A stretch of 64,000 nt of DNA from Gordionus sp. m RMFG-2023 (GCF_954871325.1 NC_088775.1:2031473-2095472); one strand, 5' to 3'; counted from the first letter of the stretch, positions 47,416 to 58,422 are shown. Notes: generated by a model not told the origin, from the letters alone. Made by a program: numbers and translations.

Positions 47416-48160
47416 ATTTATATTAAATTTTGTAAAATATTATTCATAGCTTATAGATCTATTTTTTATTTTGAATTATTTATTAATTTCTTTATAGAAA
47501 GATTTGAGACCGGCCAGCAAACAATTTTAAAAAAATTAGGGAATATTTTTAATTTTTTAATTTATATTAAATTTTGTAAATAAAATATTATTCATAGCTT
47601 ATAGATCTATTTTTTATTTTGAATTATTTATTAATTTCTTTATAGAAAGATTTGAGACCGGCCAGCAAACAATTTTAAAAAAATTAGGGAATATTTTTAA
47701 TTTTTTAATTTATATTAAATTTTGTAAAATATTATTCATAGCTTATAGATCTATTTTTTATTTTGAATTATTTATTAATTTCTTTATAGAAAGATTTGAG
47801 ACCGGCCAGCAAACAATTTTAAAAAAATTAGGGAATATTTTTAATTTTTTAATTTATATTAAATTTTGTAAAATATTATTCATAGCTTATAGATCTATTT
47901 TTTATTTTGAATTATTTATTAATTTCTTTATAGAAAGATTTGAGACCTGCCAGCAAACAATTTTAAAAAAATTAGGGAATATTTTTAATTTTTTAATTTA
48001 TATTAAATTTTGTAAAATATTATTCATAGCTTATAGATCTATTTTTTATTTTGAATTATTTATTAATTTCTATATAGAAAGATTGTTGAGACCGGCCAGC
48101 AAACAATTTTAAAAAAATTAGATTTTTAATTTTTTAATTTATATTAAATTTTGTAAAATA
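47416..48160. repeat. Tandem array of about 147-bp units, five copies
   Basis: Unit: AATTTATATTAAATTTTGTA, TTATTCATAGCTTATAGATC, AAGATTTGAGACCGGCCAGC, AAACAATTTTAAAAAAATTA. The copies are almost identical; the last is worn. It lies in the spacer of the foldback-like element. Confidence 0.93.
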
Positions 48161-48169
48161 TTATTCATA

Positions 48170-48640
48170 GCAAGTTAGTTTACACCAAATGAGTCAAAAA
48201 ATAAAATATTTTTAAAATCCCAAAAATCTAAAAAAAAATTAAAAAATTGACTAAACTGAGAATCCACATCATAACTCCAAAAATAATGATGGAAACTTAA
48301 AAATTTTTTCATTATATATTAATATAAGTTAGTTTACACCAAATGAGTCAAAAAATAAAATATTTTTAAAATCCCAAAAGTCTAAAAAAAAATTAAAAAA
48401 TTGACTAAACTGAGAATCCACATCATAACTCCAAAAATAATGATGGAAACTTAAAATTTTTTTCATTTTATGTTAATATAAGTTAGTTTACACCAAATGA
48501 GTCAAAAAAATAAAATATTTTTAAAATCCCAAAAATCTAAAAAAAAATTAAAAAATTGACTAAACTGAGAATCCACATCATAACTCCAAAAAAATAATGA
48601 TGGGATCTTAAAAATTTTTTCATTTTATGTTTATATAAGT
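48170..48640. repeat. Three inverted copies of the 155-bp unit
   Basis: The reverse complement of the 44880-46345 unit (TTAGTTTACACCAAATGAGT, TGACTAAACTGAGAATCCAC). Left and right arms of the foldback-like element thus carry about nine and three copies respectively, an asymmetric expansion. Confidence 0.93.
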
Positions 48641-49244
48641 CGGTACCAAATCAATTAATCCAGAGCGAAGAATTATGCTCCTATAATTCATATTATTTTT
48701 AATTAAAAACTAAAATTTTAATAATTTAGCCATCTAGCGGAATTTATTTTATGATATATAAAATATTATGGGTGTTTTATTTTCTATATAATAGATCTGT
48801 TATACATATTATAATTTTCTAAACTACAATATCTTTTCTATTCTAATTTATTTATTTAAATAATTTTAATTTTGGATAAATTAAATTTTTATAATAAAAA
48901 CCTTTATTTTTTAAGTTTTTAAAATATAATTGATAGGCCATAAATAAATTTTACTTGTTAGTTCTCAGTTTACCTGTTAATTCTCAGTTTACCTGTTAAT
49001 TCTCAGTTTAGTTACACCCAAAGTTTCCTTTGAAAAATGGGATTGATGATAAAATAGAATAAATAAATACTTTGTTTGGTCATTCTCATATAATTAAAAA
49101 ATTTAGCCTTATTTTTTAAGAGCTTAGGAGAGTTGGTGTAAAATTCATCCTTTTTTTCTTTTATGATTCATTTTGTATTAAAAATGATAATTTGATGGAT
49201 TACCATTTTATGAATTGATAAAATCGCTTTGCATTATGATATGT

Positions 49245-49450
49245 AGGTAGCTGCGATATCGCGGCTAAATCACGATATCGCCTCACTATGAATTCAAGTT
49301 AAGGAACAGCGGATCCATCCACCTTTCCGCTTACTTTTCTATTACATTTATTTTTTAATTTTCATAGCCATAATAATGGCAATTTAATAAAATATTCGGT
49401 TTTACAAAGTATATGGGTCGGATTAAAATCCGACCAAGGTATTTTTTTAA
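49245..49450. repeat. Family G repeat fragment, inverted
   Basis: Contains AACAGCGGATCCATCCACCT and TTTTAATTTTCATAGCCATA, degraded inverse forms of family G blocks, adjoining CGATATCGCGGCTAAATCAC. Confidence 0.5.
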
Positions 49451-49685
49451 AAAATTTTTATCTGGGATCTAGCAAAAAAAACAAATTAATGCCTTTTTCG
49501 AAACAACTCGTATAAAATTATTATACGAGCCAAAAAGCTTGTTTAAAATAAAAATATTACCCAATTATTTCTCAACTTTAAGCCACTTACCGACGTCCCT
49601 TTCAAAGTTTACCCTCCTGCCGATTAACATCTTGCCCCCACCCCTAAAGCAAGGAACTTTTTCATATTTTTAACATTACTAGTAC

Positions 49686-49890
49686 TAGTGTTGTTAAACG
49701 ACTCGTTTTGAGCCGAATTTTAAAAACTCCAGAATAATATTACGCAAGCCTGAAGATTTTGCTGTAGAAGGAACAAAGGTTTGGACATCTATTAGCGCAA
49801 TCCAGAGGCTTAGTCGAAATTAATCTGGATAAAATATTGAGTTAGCCGTTTTTAAAAAATCGGCTCAAAACGAGCCGTTTAACAACACTA
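49686..49890. mobile_element. 205-bp hAT-type MITE (family B)
   Basis: Ends TAGTGTTGTTAAACGACTCG and CGAGCCGTTTAACAACACTA pair well. The flanking 8-mers (ACTAGTAC / ACTACTAT) match only partly. The body contains GAAGGAACAAAGGTTTGGAC, shared with 34206-34425. Confidence 0.75.
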
Positions 49891-49912
49891 ACTACTATCA
49901 ATTGTTCATGCT

Positions 49913-50081
49913 TAGTGTTGTAAAACGGCTAACTCGATATTTGATCCATAAAAATATTTATTCAAGCCTAAAGATTTTGCCCATAAATGGCACGAAGGAT
50001 TGAACATCTATTGGCGAATATCTAGAAAATTGGGCAATATTTCCCTGGCTATAAGGTTGAGTTAGCCGTTTAACAACAATA
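49913..50081. mobile_element. 169-bp hAT-type MITE (family B), adjacent copy
   Basis: Begins TAGTGTTGTAAAACGGCTAA and ends GCCGTTTAACAACAATA, only 22 bp from the previous copy. The target duplication is not preserved. Confidence 0.65.
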
Positions 50082-51330
50082 GTTGAACGTATTTTTTTTA
50101 TAAAAAAAAAAATAACAACGGGAAAATTTCACAAAAAATTAATCATAATTAATGATAAACAGGCCATCGAGGCAGAGAAAATTATAATTTGATGACGAGG
50201 TTTCATAAAAAAAAATTTTGTTTTATAAAAATATATTTAATTTTAAAAAAATACAATGGTATACCTCTCCAGGTCCCTGCTATATAAAATCGAAAATCAG
50301 CTTAAATTCGAGAAACCTTTAAGATATAATTTTATCGATGAGAGTTGTACAAGATTTGCTAAAAAAAATTTATCTTATCGTAAAGCAAATACAAATAAAG
50401 ATTTAATTTTTATTTTTTTTTATGATTAAAAATTATAAAGGTTTAGATGTAGAGATCTATGTTAGCCTTTTATTTAGACTTAACAAAATAGTGCAGACAA
50501 AAAATTGTCGACGAAATAATGTATTAAAGGAAAAACATCTATTTAAGAGATTATTTATAGGAATCAATTGATTCCTAAGTTATGGTAGCGTCATTTAAAC
50601 AAATTTGATTATTTTATAAATTTATATTGTAGATTATTATGTAATTTTTATTCGTATAAAAAACGACTTCTTTGTTAAAAATTAAAACTTCAAATCAAAA
50701 AGTATTTAAAACTTAATTTCATGAATATTAATCCGCTAGCTGGCGTTTTAGTGTCAATTAATCTGGTGTTAGGCTACATGTTTTCTAGTATATTCTGTAT
50801 ATCGGTGAAAAGAATGCCATTGGTGTGCCTCTGGTTTCATTTCGTATTAAACTGTTTATTTGTTATCTACGACTTAATATTGTGTTGCAAATAGGTATAA
50901 TAACCCCCTTATTTTATTTTCCTCCAGTCCTAGTTTTTAAAGCTTTTTTTTTACATATGATATTTAAGTTTATAATAGTAAAATTCTGCCCACATTTATG
51001 TTTGAATCCCATGCAGTTGAGCCTTCGTTAAGATTTTTACCCTAAGAATTACTATAACCATAAAAAATAAATAACGATTTCAGTTGTGCATATATCGCAC
51101 GGTGAATTGGGTTTGACAGTGTTTGATACAAGAGGGAGGGAATGGTAGGCGGGGGTGGGGGGGGGGGGGAGAGGTTATAATTATTTTTAGAGACATTATG
51201 ATATAAGGTATACTGGAAAATCTTAAAAAATAGCTACCACGTTAGTAATGATCACCATTCTAAAAGATACATATCTTTATAGTAGCAATCGCTATATATT
51301 ACTTCTTTATAATATATAATAAAAAAATAT
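50082..51330. other. Non-coding interval with repeat fragments
   Basis: No gene. 50555-50760 carries inverted family G pieces (GGAATCAATTGATTCCTAAG, ATATTAATCCGCTAGCTGGC). A poly-G-rich stretch sits at 51148-51172. The open frame at 50825-51031 has no recognisable domain. Confidence 0.4.
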
Positions 51331-51339
51331 TATTAAATG

Positions 51340-51860
51340 GTTCTAGGAATACGCAATTTCCGTCATAAAAATTTCAAGAGGTAGGACAATCTTAGTCGAC
51401 ATACATAGTGAGAATCGATTTTATAATCGAAAACGTTTCCCATTTAAGTCATTAAAGGGATATCAGAGTCACAGGCATAGTGTAGGAGGGTCTTGTAAGT
51501 TCTGATTTTAGCCTATGTGTTGGGATATAAGGTATACAGGAAGATCTTAAAAAATAGCTAACTCGTTGGAAATGATCACCAGTCTTATAGATACATATCT
51601 TTATAGTAGCAATCGCTATATATTACTTTTTTATTATGTATAATATAAAAAAATATTATTAGTGGTTCTAGGAATACGCAATTTCCGTCATTAAAATTTC
51701 AAGAGGTAGGTAGGACAATCTTAGTCGACATACATAGTCAGAATCGATTTTATAATCCAAATCATTTCCCATTTAAGTCATTAAAGGGATATCAGAGTCA
51801 CAGGCATAGTGTAGGAGGGTCTTGTAAGTTCTGATTTTATACTAAGTGTTGGGAGTAGCA
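51340..51860. repeat. Tandem pair of a dispersed unit (about 310-bp period)
   Basis: GGTTCTAGGAATACGCAATT, AATCTTAGTCGACATACATA and AAAGGGATATCAGAGTCACA occur at 51340-51510 and again at 51653-51840, together with the intervening TATCTTTATAGTAGCAATCG. A third copy lies at 56095-56260, ahead of gene copy 5, and a diverged one at 33705-33880. Confidence 0.85.
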
Positions 51861-52322
51861 ATTTCAAAACATTTTACATTGAAGAATAAACGAAATTATA
51901 AATATTTCTTTATATTATAAATTTAATTCCTCATCTTTGCAGCTATTTATATAACTATTGGAGGGGGGGGGGGGGGGGGGTTTCTGTAATCGTCTAACTG
52001 AAAGTAATAAAGTTGAAGTGAGCAATTATAATAAATATTTTTTATTAAGCCTTAAGAGTAAATAATTTTACAAAATTGAAATAAATTGTCAATTTTATAT
52101 TGTAATTGAAGGCACGTGATAATTCAAAATGGGTGAGAGATCCTAACTCTAAAGTGCTTTCTATTTAAAAAAAATGCGTAATTATTTGGAATAAATAAAA
52201 ATTATACATATACATTTTAATTAAAAATTGTGAAAATCTCCATGGATTCTTTCTATCAATATAATACAATTTTAATAATATACTATTTTTACTATATTTT
52301 GCTATTATAATTCTTTATAACA

Positions 52323-52410
52323 TAACTAACATCGATTTGGTAAAGAGAATCAGACAATATATATATATATATATATATATAATATTTTGAATAAATAATA
52401 ATCGAACAAC
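52323..52410 (+). promoter_or_regulatory. Conserved promoter blocks of ADAM10-like copy 4
   Basis: TAACTAACATCGATTTGGTA (52323-52342), then a TA-dinucleotide run, then TTTTGAATAAATAATAATCG and AACAAC (52385-52410). The TATA core CTATATAATA of the other copies is altered here to AATAAATAATAA, so expression could be weaker. The TA run at 52361-52380 might compensate. Confidence 0.55.
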
Positions 52411-52471
52411 TTGTTTGTAATGCGAATTTCCCATTTAGAATATTAATTAAAAAAAAAGAAACAAAAGGCTT

Positions 52472-53806
52472 ATGATAAAATTAATCTTATGCTGTTTATT
52501 ACAACTACGTGAATTCTTGCAATATGTAGGAGAGGGATGCCCAAGCCGTGGGCTATATGTACAAGAGGATAATTATGTATCTCCTGATAATATACCCTTT
52601 AAACTTAAATTGATTTCTCTCACTGACGTGGTGGAAATGAATGCTTCGGTAGAAATAAAGTCTGACCTTTTACAATACGAAAATTCATATTTAGAACGAT
52701 ATCTCACCTTTGAACACTACTACGTTGCGAAAGTCAAGGATAAGGAAAAATCCTATGCTTTTGGCAGTATAGATATCAAACCTAAGAATACTCTTTTTGA
52801 CGGAATAATATACGTTGATGGCAAGTTAAATTTTATAGAAGGAGGGCACACTTGGGAATCGTTCAATTCGAGAGGTCAATTGGTTAAAAGTGCGCTCTCT
52901 CAGAAATGGGGGATGAGGAAATGGGTGGAGAACAGAAAATACTTGTATTACACGGAAGACGATGTAATACCCTTGTCGCATGTTAACGATTATATAAAGG
53001 TACCATATGCTAAATCGAGCTTTGTTGAGGAATGGAAACATCAAGTGGAGATGGCAAATCAATTGAAATATACTAAAGAATGGTACAATAATAGAACTAA
53101 CATTAAAAAGGTGTGCAGAATTAATGTATTCTTGGATTCGTCATGCATGGAAAAGGTTTTCCAGTATAATATCAAGAAAGCTATACACGAAGTTATAATT
53201 CTATACGGATCCCTGGATTTTCTTTACCGAATCATTGATTTTGCCGGTATTGGGAAACCTAACCATTTTGGTTTTCAAATAGCTAAGATAACGATAGCCA
53301 TGATACAGGATGATAGCGTACCTAGGAAACGATATATGAAATACATATCTTCAATCAGGTTAGGGGATAATGCATGTTTAGGCATCAGCTCCACATTTAG
53401 AGATTTTGGCAAAGTTCTGGGGAAGGCTTACCTAGGTTCAGAAGATTCTGGAATATTCATGGACGATAGTGCTAAAAAGCCTAAAAATTTAAATATGGCA
53501 TTCGTAAATTATAGGCACCCCTTTATGGAGGGAATTATGGCAAGAGGTTTCGTGCTCCATAACTTAGCGCATGAGGTGGGCCACTCTTTTGGAGCCATTC
53601 ACGAAGAAGAACTCAATTGTACTCCGAGCTCAAATTTATTGATGCAAGAAACTGTAGACAGAATCAATGAATTCAACAAATACAAATTTAGCCCATGTAA
53701 TGTTGAGTTAATGAAAAAGTTGATAGAAACCCGAATGAATAATTTTATGCACTGTAAACATTTATTGAGTGTTTATTATGATAGCATTGATTATTCGACA
53801 ATCTAA
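52472..53806 (+). CDS. Secreted ADAM10-like M12B metalloprotease, copy 4
   Basis: Single-exon 444-aa ORF, the shortest complete copy. The start MIKLILCCLLQLREF and the following CPSRG match copies 3 and 5. The prodomain has SYAFGSIDIKPKNTLFDGII and KYLYYTEDDVIP. The catalytic domain starts at KVCRINVFLDSSC, with zinc motif HEVGHSFGAIH at 367-377 followed by EE, Met-turn LLMQE and FSPCN. Relative to copy 5 it lacks about eight residues in the loop before YMKYISSIRLGD. An AATAAA lies about 40 bp past the stop (near 53847). The sequence is almost identical to copy 5 and close to copy 3, reflecting recent duplication; differences cluster in the surface loop and the stretch ahead of the zinc motif. 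Confidence 0.92.
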   Translation: MIKLILCCLLQLREFLQYVGEGCPSRGLYVQEDNYVSPDNIPFKLKLISLTDVVEMNASVEIKSDLLQYENSYLERYLTFEHYYVAKVKDKEKSYAFGSIDIKPKNTLFDGIIYVDGKLNFIEGGHTWESFNSRGQLVKSALSQKWGMRKWVENRKYLYYTEDDVIPLSHVNDYIKVPYAKSSFVEEWKHQVEMANQLKYTKEWYNNRTNIKKVCRINVFLDSSCMEKVFQYNIKKAIHEVIILYGSLDFLYRIIDFAGIGKPNHFGFQIAKITIAMIQDDSVPRKRYMKYISSIRLGDNACLGISSTFRDFGKVLGKAYLGSEDSGIFMDDSAKKPKNLNMAFVNYRHPFMEGIMARGFVLHNLAHEVGHSFGAIHEEELNCTPSSNLLMQETVDRINEFNKYKFSPCNVELMKKLIETRMNNFMHCKHLLSVYYDSIDYSTI

Positions 53807-54552
53807 ATAACGAATTGATTCTTTTCAAGTCCCGCCAAATTACAGTTAAATAAAGTTTGTGATATTTCGTTCAATATTATTTCCAAAAATAAAATATCTT
53901 ATTTGAAATCTCTAAATAATATCATTTAAAATTGAGTATAAGAAATTTTATATATATATATCCATATGATCCCTTATTGACCAATTATTAGACATAGTTT
54001 TTATTAAAGTTATATTTCAATCATAGCAAACAGTAATCTAATATTATAAAATAATGTAATTGATAATAAATATAATTATTTTACATTAATTTTTGTATAC
54101 TTTCAGCGGCTAATTCGGGCTAACTGTGGATGCAGGGTTAATCACTCCCATAACCAGGAATTTTATATGGTGGGTTTAAATATTTGAATATTTCGTTTTT
54201 TGGGGAGGAACTAATAATCATATAAAATTTATTATTAGCAAAATCATATTTTCTTTTAAAGAAATATATTTAATCGCGAATAATGATTATTGTTTAAAAA
54301 AAAATATATTACGGGCCTTATAAGGTGGTAAGTAAATCACAATAAATTCAGGATTATAGATTAATATGATTCAGTGCTTAAGGATCAAGATCACAGGATC
54401 GACGTTCCTCTTTTGGCATCCTAATTTTTGCTTATCAAAATTAACGATTTTTTAAATAGCCTTGTATTATATATAAAAGCCGTAGTCACAGTGTCACTGT
54501 CAGTCACTGTCACAATTTATATTATATTTTAAAAATTCACCATTTTTTAAAA

Positions 54553-54626
54553 GCGTCTGTGACCTAATCGGCAAGAGCTTCGCTTACGAAGCTGATGGCT
54601 TTGGGTTCGAATCCCAGCAATGCATT
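54553..54626 (+). repeat. tRNA-derived SINE-like segment, second copy
   Basis: A box TGACCTAATCGG (54560-54571) and perfect B box GGTTCGAATCC (54604-54614), followed by a T run near 54627. The acceptor stem pairs poorly and the anticodon loop has six bases, so a working tRNA is unlikely. Shares GGCAAGAGCTTCGCTTAC with 24962-25035. Confidence 0.65.
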
Positions 54627-54759
54627 TTTTTTGTTGATCTAACTTGTATACTCTTTTTTTAATTATATATATTTCCTTATTTTTTTTTTAATTTTTATTA
54701 TTTATGTACTCAATAAAAAAATTTAATTTTGCCAGATGAGGGTTATGTATATTGTTATC

Positions 54760-55430
54760 ACGGAAACAGATTTAGGATTTGGACTTATTAAGACTGAGTC
54801 TTTTAAAATGTGCTTCAAGAAATTGAAAACCAAATATTTTAGGAAGTGCATCAGAGATTGTTCCATCATTGAGATGCCAAATAATTATATCTAAATCAAA
54901 TTTAGATTTAAGATAATGGATGTGATAATACCAAGGTAAAATAAACGAGGACGTTTTCCCCTGCTGGATCTTCTTGTCAGAATTTATGACATGTGGGCTG
55001 AATAAAGAAGTTTTAATGTTACAGTATGTCTCTAGGAATTTTGAATAAACAGGAAATTTGGGATAAAAAAAATTTATGAAATGTTCACAAAATTTGCTAT
55101 TGAATAAGCATTTTTAAAGTCTACTTTAATAATAGCCATGTTAGGAGGAGGATTTTGGAATACAAATGGCATGTGAAGCTATGCTTTCTCCCTTAACAAC
55201 AAATCCTAATTGATAAGTATACTTAATAAGTTAAGACCCTGGGTTTTGGCCCATGGCAATTATTTTTGCTAATAAATCTTCTAAATAGCCTATTGCAATG
55301 GGGTGGATACCACCACAGTTTTGTGAGATAATCAGGTTTGCCCCCATGATTGATTCTAATATAATTATAGCAGATCCTTTTTTAAAAGAGTATTTAGGAA
55401 GGTTTTAAAAGCATTTAAATGATTCTTTGA
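54760..55430 (-). pseudogene. Non-LTR-type reverse transcriptase remnant
   Basis: Read on the minus strand in several frames: CGGIHPIAIGYLEDLLAKI near 55300 (RT motif like GGIRPIAVG), VDFKNAYSI (catalytic Asp block) near 55120, KIQQGKTSSFIL (QQG motif) near 54970, and WHLNDGTISDALP (equivalent of YLDDG) near 54880. Motif order fits a LINE-like RT, possibly R2/NeSL-related. It has many frameshifts and stops, changed key residues (LNDG for LDDG) and no endonuclease, so it is long dead. Confidence 0.6.
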
Positions 55431-55767
55431 GGAGAATGGAGATTTTATACGAAGTGAGAGAGCAAATTTAAAGAATTGAAAATTATCATAACTCACAAAT
55501 CATATTTTTTTTATTCCATATTTTTCATAATATATTTGGCCTTTTCTCTAAAAATTCATAGAAATCTTTGAAGGTTGAATGCGGATAATCTATTCCTCTT
55601 ATTTGACTATTATTCTGATTCATCCATCGTCAAATGAAGGTAAAATTTTTTATTTATCCATACTAGAAAATTCTGATTACCCTTCATTCTTGACGGGCTA
55701 TCAGCTAGTATATCATAAATTGTGAAAGTGTGACTGTCACAGTGTGACAAGGCTTTTATATTATATA

Positions 55768-56090
55768 TTATAGAAGATAAACAACACAAAATTCTTTCGC
55801 TGTAAATAAAAACTAGTACCTTATGATAACGTAACTTTAGTCTTTCGTTCATTCCTAATTTTATATATATAATTATTTTATTTATAAAAAAATGATAATC
55901 ATTATTATATGACTTTATTAATCACAAAAATATCACACTTTGGTGGAATAAATTGCATTTTAATTTTAAAAACAATTTGTATAGTACATGTAGGTACGTA
56001 ATTATATGACATGTTAAAATTATAAGATATAAAATATATAATAACTTTAACCCTAAATTAACAATTATGGTTGGTCGCTATTAAAAAATT
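55768..56090. other. Spacer between tandem gene units
   Basis: AT-rich sequence with no recognised features apart from the short stretch that continues the composite insert's flank. Confidence 0.4.
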
Positions 56091-56281
56091 TATTAGGTGG
56101 TTCTAGGAATACGCAACTTCCGTCACTAGAATTTCGAGAGATAGGGAGGTGAATCTTAGTCGGAAAACATAGTCAGAATCCATTTTATAATCGAAATCAT
56201 TTCCTATTTAAGTCATCGAGGGATATCAGAGTCAGACATAGTATAGGAGGGTTTTTCCGATTTTAGACTAAATGTAACAGA

Positions 56282-56362
56282 ACCAACATCGATTTGGTAA
56301 AGAGAATTAGACAAAATATATATATATATAATATTTTGGAACTATATAATAATGGAACAACT
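56282..56362 (+). promoter_or_regulatory. Conserved promoter blocks of ADAM10-like copy 5
   Basis: ACCAACATCGATTTGGTA (56282-56299) and TGGAACTATATAATAATGGA with AACAAC (56337-56361). The TATA core is intact, about 75 bp before the ATG, unlike in its tandem partner copy 4. Confidence 0.65.
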
Positions 56363-56421
56363 TGTTTGTAATACGAATTTCTCATTTAGAATATCAATAA
56401 AAAAAAAGAAACAAAAGGCTT

Positions 56422-57780
56422 ATGATAAAGTTAGTCTTATGCTGTTTATTACAACTACGTGAATTCTTGCAATATGTGGGAGAGGGATGCCCAAGCCGTG
56501 GGCTATATGTACAAGAGGATAATTATGTATCTCCTGATAATATACCCTTTAAACTTAAATTGATTTCTCTCACTGACGTGGTGGAAATGAATGCTTTGGT
56601 AGAAATAAAGTCTGAACTTTTACAATACGAAAATTCATATTTAGAACGGTATCTCACCTTTGAACACTATTACATTGCGAAAGTCAAGGATAAGGAAAAA
56701 TCCTATGCTTTTGGCAGTATTGATATTAAACCTAAGAATACTCTTTTTGACGGAATAATATACGTTGATGGCAAGTTAAATTTTATAGAAGGAGGGCACA
56801 CTTGGGAATCGTTCAATTCGAGAGGTCAATTGGTTAAAAGTGCGCTCTCTCAAAAATGGGGGATGAGGAAATGGGTAGAGAACAGGAAATACTTGTATTA
56901 CACGGAAGACGATGTAATACCCTTGTCGCATGTTAACGATTATATAAAGGTACCATTTACTAAGCCGAGTTTTATTGAAGAATGGAAACATCAAGTGGAG
57001 GTGGCAAATCAATTGAAATATACTAAAGAATGGTACAATAATAGAACTAACATTAAAAAGGTGTGCAGAATTAATGTATTCTTGGATTCGCCATGCATGG
57101 AAAAGGTTTTCCAGTATAATATCAAGAAAGCCATACACGAAGTTATAATTCTATACGGATCCCTGGATTTTCTTTACCGAATCATTGATTTTGCCGGTAT
57201 TGGGAAACCTAACCATTTTGGTTTTCAAATAGCCAAGATAACGGTAGTCATGATAAAGGATGATCGTAAACTTAGGAAACGTCAGACAATCTCGGAAGAC
57301 TATATATATATAAAATACATATCTTCAATAAGTTTAGGAGATAATGCGTGTTTAGGCATCAGCTCCACATTTAGAAATTTTGGCACAGTTATGGGGAAGG
57401 CCTACCAGGGTACAGAAGATTATGGAATATTCATGGACGATAGTGCTAAAAAGCCTAAAAATTTAAATATGGTATTCGTAAATTATAGACACCCCGTTAC
57501 GGAGGGAATATTGGCAAGAGGTTTCGTCCTCCATAACTTAGCCCACGAGGTAGGCCACTCTTTTGGAGCCCTTCACGAAGGAGAACTCAATTGTACTCCG
57601 AGCTCAAATTTATTGATGCAAGAAACTGTAGGCAGAATCACTGAATTCAACAAATACAAATTTAGCCCATGCAATGTTGATTTAATGAAAAAGTTGATCG
57701 AAACGCGAATGAACAATTTTATGCACTGTAAACATTTATTGAGTGTTTATTATGATAGCATTGATTATTCGAGAATTTAA
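56422..57780 (+). CDS. Secreted ADAM10-like M12B metalloprotease, copy 5
   Basis: Single-exon 452-aa ORF in the second tandem unit. Leader MIKLVLCCLLQLREF, then CPSRG. The prodomain is nearly identical to copy 4. The catalytic domain starts at KVCRINVFLDSPC; zinc motif HEVGHSFGALH lies at 375-385, followed by EG (copy 4: EE), Met-turn LLMQE and FSPCN. The loop RKLRKRQTISEDYIYIKYIS is longer than in copy 4 and basic. C-terminus YYDSIDYSRI as in copy 3. ATAAAG-type polyadenylation signal near 57821. A hAT element sits 180 bp past the stop, beyond the predicted polyadenylation site, so it probably does not affect the mRNA. Confidence 0.92.
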   Translation: MIKLVLCCLLQLREFLQYVGEGCPSRGLYVQEDNYVSPDNIPFKLKLISLTDVVEMNALVEIKSELLQYENSYLERYLTFEHYYIAKVKDKEKSYAFGSIDIKPKNTLFDGIIYVDGKLNFIEGGHTWESFNSRGQLVKSALSQKWGMRKWVENRKYLYYTEDDVIPLSHVNDYIKVPFTKPSFIEEWKHQVEVANQLKYTKEWYNNRTNIKKVCRINVFLDSPCMEKVFQYNIKKAIHEVIILYGSLDFLYRIIDFAGIGKPNHFGFQIAKITVVMIKDDRKLRKRQTISEDYIYIKYISSISLGDNACLGISSTFRNFGTVMGKAYQGTEDYGIFMDDSAKKPKNLNMVFVNYRHPVTEGILARGFVLHNLAHEVGHSFGALHEGELNCTPSSNLLMQETVGRITEFNKYKFSPCNVDLMKKLIETRMNNFMHCKHLLSVYYDSIDYSRI

Positions 57781-58422
57781 ATAACGGATTGATTCTTTTC
57801 AAGTCCCGCCAAATTCAGTTAAATAAAGTTAGTGATATTTCGTTCAATGTTCTTTCCAAATAAAAATATTTTATTTTAAATCTCTAAATAATATCATTAA
57901 AAATTGGATATAAGAAATTTAATATATATATATATATCCATATGATCCCTGACCAATTATTAGTAGTGTTGTAAACGAACGCGTTCATGTTCGTTTTTTT
58001 GAAAAAAGGTGATGAACGGCGTTCCTTTTTTTGACGAACTTTGAACGTGAACGCGTTCCTTTTCTTTGATGAACGCGTTCAATTTTAAAAACACTTTTTA
58101 TTTTTATTTATTTGAAAAATTAATATTAATCCGCATTTTTTAACAAAAAAGTCTTATATTTTTATTTATTTGAAAAATTAATATTTAATCCAATTTTTTA
58201 ACAAAAAAGTCTTATATTTTTTAATCAGCTGTTTTTACTTTTTCCTCTTTCATATTGCAATTAACGTACCATAACGTGCTACTGCTAGAGAAGATAAGAT
58301 TAAAGTTTATTAATTTGAATATTTTATATTTTAATTTAATAGATTAGCATTTGCATGCATATAAATATTTCATCATCAGATTCTGAAAATCAAAATTCAA
58401 TATTAGATGAATTAGAATTATC

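Larger units (their letters stand above)
44489..49019. mobile_element. 4.5-kb foldback-like element made of tandem arrays
   Basis: Long inverted ends: GGTGTAACTAAACTGAGAAT on the left and ATTCTCAGTTTAGTTACACC on the right, each with three copies of the AAACTGAGAATTGACAGGT word. The ends then pair through CCGCTAGATGGCG / GCCATCTAGCGG and GGAGCATAATTCTACGCTCT / its inverse. The 8-bp duplication AAAGTTTC is at 44481-44488 and 49020-49027. The interior consists of four tandem arrays and a MITE, listed separately. No transposase is present. Layout fits Foldback-type elements; the superfamily is unresolved (8-bp duplication allows hAT or P-like). Confidence 0.8.
51925..54440. repeat. Right arm of the inverted duplication, tandem unit 1 (contains copy 4)
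   Basis: 51930-52471 is the reverse complement of about 19030-19735, including a poly-G tract (51961-51980) opposite poly-C at 19681-19691. The 3' part (53807-54430) is repeated directly at 57781-59590, where it is interrupted by a hAT element. The tandem period, ATG to ATG, is 3950 bp. Confidence 0.8.
54467..55767. mobile_element. 1.3-kb composite insert with palindromic ends
   Basis: TATATAAAAGCC...GTCACAGTGTCACTG on the left pairs with GTGACTGTCACAGTGTGACA...GGCTTTTATATTA on the right, over about 55 bp with mismatches. Inside are a tRNA-like unit and a reverse-transcriptase remnant. It breaks the homology between the two tandem gene units. Class uncertain: a composite retrotransposon copy, or a DNA element that captured retro-sequences. 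Confidence 0.5.

Noticed and set aside
51961-51980. Poly-G tract as a possible telomere- or G-quadruplex-related signal
   Set aside because: A simple homopolymer with an inverse poly-C partner in the other duplication arm; no telomeric repeat unit is present.
54553-54626. Functional tRNA gene
   Set aside because: A and B boxes are good but the acceptor stem does not pair and the anticodon loop has an abnormal size; a SINE-like tRNA relic fits better.
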